From contig JABAKD010000009.1 of the NCBI GenBank assembly GCA_012845835.1, forward strand, positions 7,963,413 through 8,027,412: 64,000 nucleotides of DNA, read 5' to 3'. Positions 31,418-43,122 of this stretch are shown one piece after another (the first letter of the stretch is position 1; the number at the start of each line of letters is the position of its first letter). Both the position numbers and the translations under genes were made by a program. The notes beneath the pieces are model-generated. The model saw nothing but the letters and a program-made list of their open reading frames with translations. It was not told the DNA's origin and ran no database searches. The DNA comes from Undaria pinnatifida. Its lineage: Eukaryota > Sar > Phaeophyceae > Laminariales > Alariaceae.

Positions 31418-34400
31418 CTAAAAAAGTTGCGCGAAAACATGCGCGGAATTTACGGCCGAGAGTAACACAATAATCGTGAAAAATTGCGCGGAATATGTGC
31501 GGTGTTTATGGCCGTGAGGACAACATCAAGAACTTGTGTTTCGGAGGGGCCAGCGACACATGGGGGTGGCTCACATGCGAAAAAAAAAAAACGCACCCAC
31601 GCCATAAGCCAGCAGCGAGACCTGTCACCTACAACATATGTCAGGACATGGTACGCGACCGTTTAGGTCATGTAACGGACGGAGGGCAGGTCTAGACTTA
31701 ATCTACCAGTTTCACTAGGGTGCTTGCGATATACTAAACGTGTTGGCTAAGAAAACGTACAACATTAGCGTCGAAACCGACGAAAATATACCGACGAAAG
31801 TCGGGACCCTACGCCAACCCAACCAACAAAAAGTACCATTTTGTATTGAAACCGACGAAAGAGAAAAACTACTTTTCAAGGGTTAGGTTCTGTACTTTTC
31901 TTTTTTTTTTGGTACTAAGGCATAACAGTAGAAGCTTGGTCGGGTTGTGCGAACGAATGAATGCCTTCGAAATTATTTTTCGGATGAGATATTGAGCTCC
32001 TTATGAGAGGAGCTCAGGGACTTTCTGATGCTACACGCCTACAATGGGGGGGGGGGGGGGGGGGGGCGTACTCACTTGTTGCTCGCCTTATTACGGAGAT
32101 CCATTGTTAACAGGATGGAATTTCACCAAAGAAAAGGGAAGCGCATCGCCACTTTATACGCGAGCTCTCCTGCGCTACAAACTGTGTTCGATCGAGGCCC
32201 TGAATACTTGTGCAAGACCAGCCAACGAAATAAACTGTAGCCAAGCGCTTTTACACAGAAGCCGGGTGCTTTTTTGCCCCCCTTTGTTGTTTGATAATTC
32301 ATCCCGCACACAATGCATCTCCGTAATAGTCATGTGACCATTGACCACACATCCCTTTCGAGACGGAACACCGTTCCTACCCCTAACAGAGACACCTCGC
32401 TTGCGTTAGAGTGGGGGGTAAGGTAACCTCATTTCCACTACCAAGCGTTGGAGACTCAGTCAAGTCGCTCTGGACCTTGCTAAAAAGCGGCCTTAATTTT
32501 TTTTTCTTTATGATTGAGTGCACATCGTGAAACCGAAAGACATCGAAAAGCCTAACCCTTTTAGAGCGCCCCCAGAATTCCCCCCCTATACTGATTCCCA
32601 AGTAATATGTCCCCCCAAACCGGGTTTTCACTTAGAAAAGGCGTTAAGGTTGAAAATAAAAAGCGCAGACACTCGCACGTGAGCCGAAACATGAGCCCAC
32701 TACCGCAGCCTTGGCCGCCAGGACGAAATCAGGACAAAATCAATCGATCGCGGAGCCGCAGGATAGGCTTGTCCGTCCGTCCAGTTTCGACCCTTGACGA
32801 TAAGCCATCCGCGCAAGCGTCCCACAAAAAAAACCACCTGTCTGCCCAATTCTATCGTAGCGCTATGTTTTTGCTTGCCTTCTCAAGGTATGGGTACTCG
32901 CCGACCCACACGTTCGCGGCAGGGACAAATGTGTCGGACACGCCCACAATTTCCTTGAAATCTTCATCTGGACTGACCTGCAACACAACACAACACAACA
33001 CAACACAACACACACATAAACAGCAATAGACGCGACACACAGTTAGTAGCCGCGGCAGTAGTAAAAACGGAGGAAACGTTTCTTATTAATAGCAAGAATC
33101 TCGTCGCGTACTCTCCCATAGGCAGCCTCGTCGCCCGACGCATGCCTCCAGAAGCGCGCTACGATAGAGGTGCTGCACAACTTTTTTTTTTCAATACTAC
33201 CCCTCACTTTGGGAGCAGCTGTTAAGACCTCTCCCCCCGCAAAAAAAAACGATCAAGGAGAAAACCAAAACTGCTCGTACGAGGATGAAAAAATCCCCAT
33301 GGCCTAGATACACAATAATTCATCAGTTTTACAGGAAAAAAAAAAACTGGCTCTTTCCGACGATTGTGGGTTTTCTAACAAGGAGTCCCGTCACTCATAA
33401 ACCCGTTTCAGCCCAAAAAAGTGCTACCTCTGTCGTAGAATGTGCCGCTAACTCTACTAGAGGTATAGAGGTGGCACGTTTGGGCTGACAAAAAAAAAAC
33501 GTTTCCAGATAAATGACCGGGCTCCCTTAACCCCCCAAAAAAATCGATCGCCGGATTTTTGTTCCCTTTGATTTTTTCATTGCACAATCGTTTGCGTAGA
33601 AAGAAAAAAAAAAACAGCGCATGCATGGGGATCGTTCATCGGGTATACTAGCACTCTGTTTCTTTTAGGGTCAAAAACCAGGTTTCGGGAGAGGCATGGA
33701 GCTCCTTAACCCCTCCCTGTACTAACTTCAAGTAAATTTGTCCCAAAAAAGGCTTTCCAGTACGAGTGAAAGCGTTGAGCGAGGAGCACACCAGAAAAAA
33801 AAAAAAAAAAACGATTCACCTCTATCGCCGCCTGCGCCCCCCGTATTGCTAAAAAATGCGCCCCCTCCCCTGAAGAGCCATCCCACCCTACTACTAGGGA
33901 TGCAGCAGAAGATTCTAAGATTTTTCTGAGCTCTCAACACGAGGAGCCAGCTCAATATCCCACCATCATCACCCGAACCATGACTTCGAAGGCATTCGTT
34001 CGCGACAATCCGATCCACGTTTCTACGAGCTATTAGTCCTAACACAAAGCACCAGGTACACTCGTAAAACTACGATAGTTCTCGCAAACCGGTAGTCTTC
34101 TCGTAAACCGATGGTTCCACGCTTGAGGCGCTCACCCGGTCAGAAGGTCAGAAACGTTAGCCCCCCCCCCCCAAAAGCGCAACAACCCCCTACCGTGCGA
34201 TGACGCGTAACATACTCACAAGGACAGCCTCGGCCACCATGCCCGGGCGGACGCGAGCGTACTCATCCTTCGTTCGGGTCCGAAATTTGAGCGCCCGCCC
34301 GTCCTCGTCCTCGATCACCATTCGCAGGAAAACGGGCTGTCCGGTTATCGGGTGGTACTGGGAGAGAACGTCCCCCCAGAGCATGGCCGCCAAGTCCCGA

Positions 34401-37400
34401 GCCCGCCAAACACACAAAAAAAAGGAAAAGCGGATGGGACAAAAAGAGACGTAAAAAAAAAAAACATGCTTCAGCCACTCAGCAGTACGGGTGCAACAGA
34501 GCGTAAAACAAAGCAGACGCGAAAAAAATGCGAAAAAAGAAAAACACAAAACGCGTTTTAGGCACGCAGCAGTACGAGTGCATAACGCTTGGGAGATTTT
34601 CAGGAAAACTGTTTTGTCTTTTTTTTTTTTGTCACGGGTTACAGCAGCGTTTACAACCGTCGTCATTGGTGTACGTGGACCGTGTGTTATGCCGGTAAAA
34701 CTGAGGGAGCACGATCGCCCCGGAAAACGCCGCACAAAGTCGCCCGGCGACATAGCAGGGGACACTCGAGGGATTCTCCCTCACGTCGTGTGCTTGGGGA
34801 AAGCTAACTCCTGCAGCACAGCACAAGAAACCGTCCGGTCAACAAGCACGCAAAAACACAAACCACAGGAAGATAAAAGCACACCCATTCAGCTGTGGAA
34901 GCCCGCTCGTATAACGTGTGCAGTAAACGTCAAACCCGGGGGGGGGGGAGGGTCCAAAACGAGGGAGCGCTAACTGGCCATTTCTGCCGATATCTCCGAC
35001 AATCACTTTTCAATCGACCACCAGTGCTCAAGCGTTGCACCACGCTCCTGCATCGAATCTATGTCACCCGAAAATACAGCACGCCGACATAATCCATGCG
35101 TGTTCACGTCCTTTGTTCTAGACAATAACCAACGCCTAACGCGGACGATTTTATTTCTTCTGTTTTTTGTGGTATCCGGTGGTTCGATGCTCACGTTGTG
35201 AGCTTTTGACTTCTTACTCTCTGGACGTCGTTTCCGTCAAACGTGAGCCAAAGTCCACCGTCTCTTGCGTACAGTCGCAAGAACACGATGCCCCTTCCAG
35301 AAAAACTCCACCCGCGCCGATGGCGATTGACATGTCCGATGAACAACGCGCCGCGCTCGTCAAACTACGGGACAAAGTTCCGCCCTATCTACACGATTTT
35401 GTTGTGCATTGACCACGCCGAGTGGGGTGCTGTAGAAATAGCACAATTAGCTGACGTTTCTTTAGTCAAGTACGAACACCTGTTCTCGCGCGACGAAAAT
35501 AGATTTGGGTCACTGCACGGCCCTTCCTTTTCGTATTGAGGTGGAGCCAGGCACGCGCCCAGTTAAACAGCGGCCGTGCCGGCGAAATCCGGCAATCAAT
35601 GCAAAAGTGCAAATGGAAATAGAAAAATTGGTAGCCGCAGGCGCGTGCTACGTAAATCGAACTCCGATTGGGCACCGCCCCCAGAGGTGGTTATGAAGTA
35701 AGATGGCAACATCCGTTTAACTTGTAACTGCCAGCGATTGAACGACGCGACGATATTTCCAGTGTTGCCGTTGCCTTCTATAGACGAACTTCTCGATTCA
35801 TTGGGTGGTTCCAAAAGTACTTTCTGTTTTAGACGTAGCAAGTGGATTTTTTCCAATCAGCTATTGAGCCCTGGTACTACCCCTTTAACTGCAGCATGTA
35901 CGCAAACGTAATTTTTGTATGTGTCGTTACGTACGCCTATGGGTACCAACGTTAGCCCTGGGTGCTTCCAGCGCCTTATGGCTCAAGTTTGTGGAGGTTT
36001 GCAGCGTGTACAGTTGTACATTGATAACATGGCGGGGAACTCCAAAAAAAAAATCTGCACCGCATCACGTCAGCGATTTACGAGCATTTCTAGAAAGGTT
36101 CACTGGGTACAATTTGGAAGCTATCACTCGAAAAAGGCGTACACAGGCACCCCTGAAGTTCAATCCCTTGGTCATGTAGTGACGCCATTCGGGTTATAAC
36201 CCCGGACCCCAAGAAAATCGACGCCATGATGAAAATGCCTATGCCTTCCATGGAAGGGGAGCTCCGTTCGTTGTTAGGTAGTGCTTCATACCTGCGAAAA
36301 AATCTGCCGAGTTTGTCAGCGTCGACTAAAGATTTTTTTTCTTTGTGGTGTAAAGATTTGCGCTTCGAGTTCACGGATCATCACGCTGAGATAGCTCTGA
36401 GGTTATGGCGATGACTCAAAATACTGTATGATAGTGATGCACACGATGAACTGACTCGTAGTGTGGGGCAGTGTGGGGAACGGCGGAATGATACATAGCG
36501 GTGTAGACGCTCTTGCTCAACTCGCTGGCCCCCGTGCCGTGCCCGTCGTGAGGTACCGCTGACTCGACACGCATTGCGTCCAAGCTGCGCTCAACACATC
36601 GAGGGGTTTGAGGGGATGGCCCGGCGGGGCTGGGCGGTGGAGATGGAACAACAGGACGCGGCGGCTCCACCGCCCTATTCGGTCGACGAAGCAATTGCGC
36701 GATGTGAGCATGTTCCGAATCGGGTAAAAGTGATAACGCAATACGTAGGCACGCCGGAGGGAAGCAGGGGGGGAAGGTCCAGAATGACCCCCGAGTGTCG
36801 ACACGACGGGTGTTGACCGCCCGTGCCGCGGCAGCCGACCCACCCCTATCGGCGACCCAGTCGCGGCGGGAAGCAGCCGCGACGGCCGACGCCCCCCCCG
36901 TCGCCGACGGAAGTATCCCCGACAGGGGGGACGGTCGACGTGCCACATCGTCCGGACTCAACCGTATCTCGTCGATGTGCGCGGCCAAGGGGGGGGGGGG
37001 GGTCTAGCATGGGAGGCTTCGCGTGCGCAGAAAGTGTTGGGGAGATCACACCGGGGTTTGAGGACATGACCGAGGTTGGACGCACGGCGCATCAGATTTC
37101 TCGCGGTTAGGAGCAGAGTCACGGGCAACAGCACGTGCCGCGCCAGCGGCGGACATTGGCGTCGTCTATGGCCTAGGTACACAAGAAAAAAATCATAATA
37201 ATACCTGGTGTTGAGGGCAAAACAATAAATGAATTTTGACGATTATGGATTAACGCCTTAACAACAGGAAACCCTTTTTTCTGTGACAAATTTACTTGAT
37301 TTTAGTATAGGGAGGGATCTGGGGGCTCTAAAGGGGTTAAGGAGCCCCGTCATTCAGAAAAAATGTTTTCAGCCAGAAAGTGCTCTTTACCTCTATTGTA

Positions 37401-38704
37401 AATAGCAAAAATGAATTAGGATGACTATGGATTAACGCCTTTACAACAGGAAACCCTTTTTTCTGCGACAAATTTACTTGATTTTAGTATAGGGAGGGAT
37501 CTGGGGGCTCTAAAGGGGTTAAGGAGCCCCGTCAATCAGGGAAAATGTTTTCAGCCAGAAAGTGCTCTTTACCTCTATCGTATATAGCGCGCGTCGGAAC
37601 TGCCGAGTAAGAAATTATTTAGGTATTGCTATACTGAAGCCAGTGTCGGACAAATTCTTTCCCAAAATAAGAAACCCAGCCAAAAAACCGACACCACTCT
37701 TATCCGGAAATATAAAGCAATTTGACAGGAATATTGAAAACAAAAATGTTGCTTATATTTCCGGACATGTTCGTATCTCGGTTTCTTAACAAGGGGGCGG
37801 GTGTTCTATTCTTATCTTTCCCCCGGATGTAGCGAGAGCTGGATCGCTCGCCTTCTCGCCCCTCTCCCCACGCACCTCTTCTGTTGCGCTAACCACACGT
37901 GCGCTGAAGATAGCGATTGAGTTGCCTATGGCTCCCGGGAAAGGAGCGATTCTTCCGCGCAGCGCCCGATTTCGCCGGAATGCGGTCACGTTCGGCCCCA
38001 GCAACCAGTAAAACAGGAAAGCCTGTAGAAAACGGGGTACGGTGCGGTGCAGCGCGGTGTGATGCGGTGCGGTACGGGCATGGGTACGGTTTGAGATAAA
38101 GACAGTCACACCGAATGATATGATACCGCAGATGCAGCAGTCAGCGCCGAACATCTTGCAGACCATCTGGTCCTGTGCGATCGAAGCGGCGTTGTTGAGC
38201 GATGACTCCAGCGGGGGCCGGAGCGCGCGTCAGGCAAAGCTTCACTGGGTAGCATTTTTGCGCCGGCTCATGACCACTGTCGTACATAATAGCATACACA
38301 CCAGGAGGACAGCAGCCGTACAAGAAACCTAGGCTTGGGTACAGTAAAATATTTACTTCTCTTAATAGCAGTAGGTTCGCGTGCTGTACTCGTGCTCGTC
38401 CTTCCATTCGCTAGTATGTACTCTTGTGTTGTGTACAGCACCCGCGACACGGATCGCGCTAAGCTCTATCCTCACCGCGCCGATGAGCGACATCGTCCCC
38501 ACACCCAAGAAAAAACTCGTGAAGTAACACGCCCACAGGCCCAAGAAGGCGACCGCGGACACCTCGAAGAACTTGCCCACCCGCTGCACGTCCGAGCCTC
38601 CCCAGAAGTGCGTCCACTGGTCGCGCGTCGCCAGGGCCGGTAGCACTTTGTGTCCGGCGTCCGCGGACAGCCGGGTCAAACCGCAGCGCAGCTCTGTGCG
38701 GCGC
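30890..38704 (-). CDS. unidentified membrane protein, multi-exon (gene-level entry)
   Basis: Read from high to low coordinates: 38704-38476, 38205-38127, at least one unresolved exon, 34357-34220, 32977-32879 and 31417-30890 (stop). A possible 5' exon is 39084-38859. The protein has one hydrophobic segment (VSAVAFLGLWACYFTSFFLG), a Cys-rich stretch (KMFGADCCIC), a conserved-looking region YHPITGQPVFLRMVIEDEDG then RPGMVAEAVLVSPDEDFKEI and VGVSDTFVPAANVWVGEYPY, and a long Arg/Glu/Asp/Gly-rich tail. The middle looks like a single well-constrained domain. I do not recognise the family. Phases agree for all joins except the unresolved one, which must change phase 1 to phase 0. Confidence 0.5.
32038..32370 (+). 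repeat. poly-G-headed repeat copy
   Basis: G(20) followed by 'cgtactcacttgttgctcgcctta'. The tail 'catgtgaccattgaccacac' and 'catccctttcgagacggaac' matches the inverse of 58600-58710. It sits in an intron of the minus-strand gene. Confidence 0.65.
32879..32977 (-). CDS. membrane protein gene, exon with GC-AG donor
   Basis: 33 codons, phase 0 on both sides: VSPDEDFKEIVGVSDTFVPA and ANVWVGEYPYLEK. The acceptor (minus strand) is a run of TGTTG repeats ending in gttgcag. The donor is gagaag|gcaagc, the usual form of a GC-AG intron. The spliced product VAEAVLVSPDEDFKEI is smooth. Confidence 0.75.
34220..34357 (-). CDS. membrane protein gene, conserved-core exon
   Basis: Donor gtcctt|gtgagt on the minus strand. 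It encodes YHPITGQPVFLRMVIEDEDG, RALKFRTRTKDEYARVRPGM and VAEAVL. I placed the 5' edge at ctctcccag|tac (phase 0). The frame stays open upstream and reads ARDLAAMLWGDVLSQ, which also looks coding, so the true exon may start up to about 50 bases earlier, although no AG lies there. Confidence 0.6.
35170..36415 (+). pseudogene. decayed Ty3/gypsy retrotransposon pol (reverse transcriptase)
   Basis: Frameshifted fragments in order: a spacer before RT (LFSRDENRFGSLHGPSF), RT start (RIEVEPGTRPVKQRPCRRNP, AINAKVQMEIEKLVAAGA), RT core (TCNCQRLNDATIFPVLPLPS, IDELLDSLGG), a palm region with a YIDN box in place of the usual YLDD or YVDD (FQRLMAQVCGGLQRVQLYID), then the thumb and connection (VQSLGHVVTPFG, KKIDAMMKMPMPSMEGELRS, LLGSASYLRKNLPSL). 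At least three frame changes and several stops show it is dead. No LTRs or integrase were recognised. It lies in an intron of the minus-strand gene, in opposite orientation. Confidence 0.8.
37228..37590. repeat. 182-bp tandem duplication of a repeat-family unit
   Basis: Two copies of a unit from 'atgaatt' through 'acaacaggaaaccctttttt', 'gatctgggggctctaaaggg', 'gttaaggagccccgtca' and 'agaaagtgctctttacctct'. The family also occurs near 6730, 21800 and 33360. Confidence 0.85.
38127..38205 (-). CDS. membrane protein gene, Cys-rich exon
   Basis: Acceptor (minus strand) ccccgctggag|tca, donor atctgcg|gtatca; phase 0 in, phase 1 out. It encodes SSLNNAASIAQDQMVCKMFG and ADCCIC. The only open frame ending in this donor. 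The Cys-Cys-x-Cys group could bind metal; inference only. Confidence 0.5.
38476..38704 (-). CDS. membrane protein gene, transmembrane exon
   Basis: Donor (minus strand) atcggcgcg|gtgagg, phase 0. It encodes TRLSADAGHKVLPALATRDQ, WTHFWGGSDVQRVGKFFEVS, AVAFLGLWACYFTSFFLGVG and TMSLIGA, with one hydrophobic helix. The acceptor may be at 38705 (gcag|g) or 38694 (cacag|ag). An overlapping ORF in another frame (38459-38818) has no such organisation. Confidence 0.6.
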
Positions 38705-38858
38705 CTGCTTTTTACGCGGAAGGTACCCCAAGGAAAACGGTGTCGTTTTAGGGCGAAGCCAAGATGACGGTGATGCGAGCATAGACCACGCAGTTAAGGC
38801 GAGCGAGGCACAGAACACCCGTTAATAGTGCGAGCGATGAATCATAACCATTTAATAC

Positions 38859-39084
38859 TGGTGGTTTCTCTGTTCATCATCATGGCATCGCGATCCAGAG
38901 CGATTTTCAGCCCCGTCTCGGGGACACGGGCAGAGAGGGTGGGCGACACAACAAGTGGATTACTTGGTCTCATGCCGTGCTGAGTCGTGGCCGTCGCGTG
39001 CTGCGCATTGCCGACAATCCCGCAGCGGTCCTGAATGACAATGCCGCATCCCGAGCCATCGAGAGGTGATATTGCTGCTGACAT
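38859..39084 (-). CDS. possible first exon of the membrane protein gene
   Basis: Starts at an ATG and reads MSAAISPLDGSGCGIVIQDR through ETGLKIALDRDAMMMNRETT. It ends at a weak donor (cca|gtatta) in phase 1, which fits the alternative acceptor at 38694. No other evidence ties it to the gene. It might be a stray ORF. Confidence 0.25.
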
Positions 39085-39451
39085 TTACTGGCTTTAAATT
39101 TCAAACTACTAAACAGGCAGACCATCAGCCTATCAACAGCGGCGAGATTTTTCCTCCCAACGAAAAACTAAATATGGCAGGAGTACGCAGCGACCAGCGA
39201 TCAGCAGCGTCTTTCCCACCACGTCAAACCGCCTTGAGCAGCAGCTTTCCTGCAGCACATCATCTTCGCGCATCGCACATGAATTCAGCAGCAGCGTACA
39301 GACTGTTCCGCACTTGGACCTCGAACACACACTGCCGAGGCTGCCCAAGGTGATGTGTTGCACACACAGATGCAGCAATATAGGTCGGGTGGAGCCGCTA
39401 TACTTTGTCAATCGATCGGGCACAGCTGACATTTAGAAACATGAAAAAACC

Positions 39452-39602
39452 ACTTCAGCTGTGAATCAAAAACATTTTCATCGAAATTCAACTTTGCAAG
39501 TTGTGTGTGATACTTCGATCGCGCGTGTTACGGAGTGTGGATGCCCTCGTGAAGGAGGCAGGTCGGTGACATCCCTGCTGATACCAGGGTCAACAGGTAG
39601 CT
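39452..39602 (+). repeat. dispersed repeat family R2, copy 4
   Basis: 'cttcagctgtga', 'atcgaaattcaactttgcaa', 'gtgtgatacttcgatcgcgc', 'gccctcgtgaaggaggcagg' and 'ataccagggtcaacag'. The most diverged of the four copies, sharing the 'cagggtca(g/a)cag' tail with the copy at 5672. Confidence 0.7.
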
Positions 39603-39694
39603 GACATCATACTACCGGGCATCATCCAACAAGAAAAAACCACCCAACAGCAGCTCGTCTGCACCACATCGCATTGCCAGTCAGCAGCAGCAGT

Positions 39695-39820
39695 AGCGAC
39701 ACAAAAAAAGGCAGCCGTAAACACCCGCGCCCCGCTGGCACCTGCAGTCCAAAACCTAGCGACACAAAAAAAGGCAGCCGTAAACACCCGCGCCCCGCTG
39801 GCACCTGCAGTCCAAAACCT
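39695..39820. repeat. 63-bp tandem duplication
   Basis: Two identical units from 'agcgacacaaaaaaaggcag' to 'ctgcagtccaaaacct', starting at 39695 and 39758. Probably recent. Confidence 0.9.
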
Positions 39821-39994
39821 TGCTGTCTACCTATGGTTCGCCTATAAGGCCCCCTGCCTTCTTACGTTGCAGTTTGTTGTTGTTCTGGGGTATGAAATTA
39901 TATATATATACGGTATACTCTTCCCGCGCCACTCGTCATGAACCTGGTACGTGTTCACTGCTGTAGGAGAGCATTAACCCTTTTGGTGAAGCGC

Positions 39995-40570
39995 GATCGA
40001 AACGATCGACTTGTACGACCTTACCAAGCGTCTAGTGGGAGCGCGCAGCAGAGTGACTAATATAATGTCAACCCCCGTTTCCAACTCCCAGATTTTTCCC
40101 AGTCTAACTCCAAGTGTTCTGTCCCCATGACGGGAGTGCGGTGCTAAAACGCTCAATAGTATCATGCAACGCGCGTGGCCTACAACTAACTCCTAGGATT
40201 GTTGTTTTATAAACATATTCCAACCACACCCGACGCCAGCAGCCCCGGATTTTTCTCTTCGAGCGGCTGATCTAGCCAACACCCGAAGCCAGCAGCCGGC
40301 TTCTTTCTTCGAACGGCTGATCTTGCAAATCGGCAGTTTTATTCGTCAATTTTTTCGCTCTCAAAGCTCCCAAATGGATTATAACCCCTTGATAACCCGT
40401 TAAGGAAACCTGGCACACCTCGAACACAGATCACTACACCAATCCTTAGTTAATTATGATGATCTAGATATTTCAGGGGAAGATCTGTATGATCTATCTA
40501 GCTCCACATTATCTGGAAGGAGCCGCACGATCTGCACGATCAAGCACGGGTATCCTGGGATGGCTCTGCA
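39995..40570 (+). repeat. dispersed repeat family R3, copy 2
   Basis: Same block order as 7240-7680 (gcgcagcagagtga, catgcaacgcg, cggctgatc, cacacctcgaaca, gatctg, tagctccaca), with an extra insertion and an internally duplicated 'gaagccagcagc...cggctgatc' block. Confidence 0.65.
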
Positions 40571-40624
40571 CTCCAAAGATACAGATCGAGCACAACATTC
40601 TCAAAACGGCGGACGCGGGATATA

Positions 40625-40725
40625 TACACTGTAGATGGTCTAGATGATCTAGATGATCTAGACGATCTAGATGGTTTAGATGATCTAGATCATGACCTAG
40701 ATTATCTACATCGTGATCTATCCGA
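40625..40725. repeat. GATCTA microsatellite
   Basis: Imperfect tandem 'gatctagat' type units, 9-10 bp, rich in BglII- or XbaI-like palindromes. Confidence 0.75.
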
Positions 40726-40989
40726 GGTGTGGAAACATAGACGACAAAAACTGACGATTACGGCATAGGCTACGTCAAAAGCGGCTCGGGCTGCCGGGCC
40801 AGGTGACGCGTGCGAAGCGATGGCACCTGCACTTGACTAACTGCACGTTTTTCTAAACGGGACCGTTGATGCGACAATATCGCCCTGTTTTGGATTCCTC
40901 TCGCATTCCTGGGCTCCAAAAGGGCTCGTGAAATAGTACCGCTATCTCTTTACGAGTAGAGACGTAACATGCTTGATTGATAACTGACA

Positions 40990-41797
40990 CCACCATGCGC
41001 AGAAAATACGAGCAATGTTCCGTGCAGTGCTGCCTACCAGCAGGGCTTTCATGGACGGCGCCGGTTTGATGCCTTAAAGTACGTGCGCAGCTTGCTGCTG
41101 CTTGCTGCTGTATTTACCAGAGCCATGTCTGATCAACTGCCAACCTGTTCGAGATGCAACACCGGCAATTACAGATTAGCAGAATTACTAAAAATGTTCC
41201 GTGTGCTGTGGTTCTATGTGCAATACCAGCCAGGGGTTCATGCACGTGTTTACCGATATCTGACGCCGTTTTGATGCCTTGCGCGCATGCTGCTGCTACT
41301 TGCTTCTGTACTTGACAGGTCACGTCTAATGAGCCGCCCACCAGTTCGAGATGCAACGCCGGCACTATAAGGGTAACTCAGATTAGGAACCATTAAAATA
41401 TTTATTGAGATGCGACAAGATCGATGGCAGTTACGCCTACAAGGAGCTGCCATTCACTCGCGTGTGCTATCTCTGCGCGCAATCTCTGGGGGCGACAACG
41501 TAGCGATATGCAATACCAGCCAGGGGTTCATGCACGTGTTTACCGATATCTGACGCCGTTTTGATGCCTTGCGCGCATGCTGCTGCTACTTGCTTCTGTA
41601 CTTGACAGGTCACGTCTAATGAGCCGCCCACCAGTTCGAGATGCAACGCCGGCACTATAAGGGTAACTCAGATTAGGAACCATTAAAATATTTATTGAGA
41701 TGCGACAAGATCGATGGCAGTTACGCCTACAAGGAGCTGCCATTCACTCGCGTGTGCCATCTCTGCGCGAAATCTCTGGGGGCGACAACGTAGCGAT
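40990..41797. repeat. 290-bp tandem repeat, three copies
   Basis: Copies 2 and 3 (from 41221 and 41511) are almost identical over 290 bp. A more diverged first copy lies at 40990-41220, sharing 'tttcatggacggcgccgg', 'ttgatgcctt', 'ttcgagatgcaac'. The near-identity of two copies points to a recent duplication. Confidence 0.9.
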
Positions 41798-42081
41798 GAT
41801 CTCTTTTAAGGTTGATCACGGACAATGGCACTGAAACCATCACGATTGATTTCTACACCGACTTCAGCATACCGGCTCCCCGACTTATGAGTTTCCTGCA
41901 GAAATAAATCAGCCTGCCTTTCTTTACTTTAATTCCTTTTTTCTTAGCCCTGGTCCCAACCCCCCCATACACACCCCCCCCAAAAAAACGTCCTCAAACA
42001 CGGGTTTCCAGCTGTGAAGGCGTTAGTACGAGCTATGCGAGATTCTGATTTCCGACGGCGCCAAAAAATAGGGGCTCAGGT

Positions 42082-42956
42082 CATCTCTTATAATAGCGTA
42101 TGTCCGAAACAGAAAATGAACGTTTTCGGATCGCAAATCACGTTTGGCTATCTTATACCTGGTAGACCCGAAAATGGCGATTTTTCAGGCTTCCGTTTTC
42201 GGCTTTAGCTTTCGGATCGGCCTCCAGCAGAAAAAGGGGGCCCATTTTCTGATGAAATCCCCATCCGAAAATGGCAGCCCGATTCGGTTTTACACATGTC
42301 ATGGGAGGCAACAAGCTTGGTAACAACTTGAAAACAGTACTGTATTAGAACTGCAAAGACACAAGACACGCGCATCAGACACATCTATCTGTCTGCTGTG
42401 AGCACGCAACACGGATCATAGGCGTACTCGTGCTGCTGCTGTGTCCCGCTATCCGCTGGCATATACCTCAGGCCTCACCACGTGTCGATAGGGCCAGATA
42501 GTGATGGTGACGACAACGAGAAGCCTTGCCACTCTCGTCGCAGTCGCAATTGCAGCATTCGCCAAAACACAGAGACACACACTACTGCTATAAATACTCG
42601 TATTTGCCGAGGACGAGGACAGCCGCCGTCTGCGACATGTCATTGATGTACGAGATCGACGGGAGGCGAACGATAACCCTCCTCGCGTGAAGCGCACACG
42701 GCCTGTTTTCCCTCGCCCCACCTACAAAGCCTCATCTGCGTGTGCGCTGAGATGCTCTGGTGCAGCGAACTCGCGCGAGTATGTACGTGGTTGAGCGATC
42801 GCCCTTGTTGATTATTTATCGCGAGAACTTTGTTAAAAAAGCAATCTGCAAATTCCGTTGTCATTAAAAGGGTCGTCGATCCGATTCTGCCCGTCTTATT
42901 CTGCCGTCCGAAAATCAAGCTCATTTTCTGTTTCGGATACGCTATTGTAAGAGATG
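42082..42956. mobile_element. non-autonomous element with terminal inverted repeats
   Basis: The left end, 'catctcttataatagcgta' followed by 'tgtccgaaacagaaaatga', is matched in inverse at 42918-42956 by 'tcattttctgtttcgga' and 'tacgctattgtaagagatg', so the arms are about 36 bp with few differences. The interior (about 800 bp) codes for nothing recognisable. No clear target-site duplication. Likely a MITE-like DNA transposon derivative. Confidence 0.6.
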
Positions 42957-43122
42957 GCATCATTGCTCATTACTCATTTACAGCCTCGCGTGTCCGAAAT
43001 AGTGTCCCGTGTCCCAGCCGACGATCCGATCTCCCATCTCCCCAGAGACCAATGTTTACCATTTTGGGACGAACACGCACCAATGCCCAATGACGGCGAA
43101 GTATTTTTGCTGAGTTTGACTG

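Noticed and set aside
36416..36988. 190-residue minus-strand ORF next to the gypsy fragment
   Set aside because: GC-rich sequence open on both strands, with no gag or protease motif; not supported.
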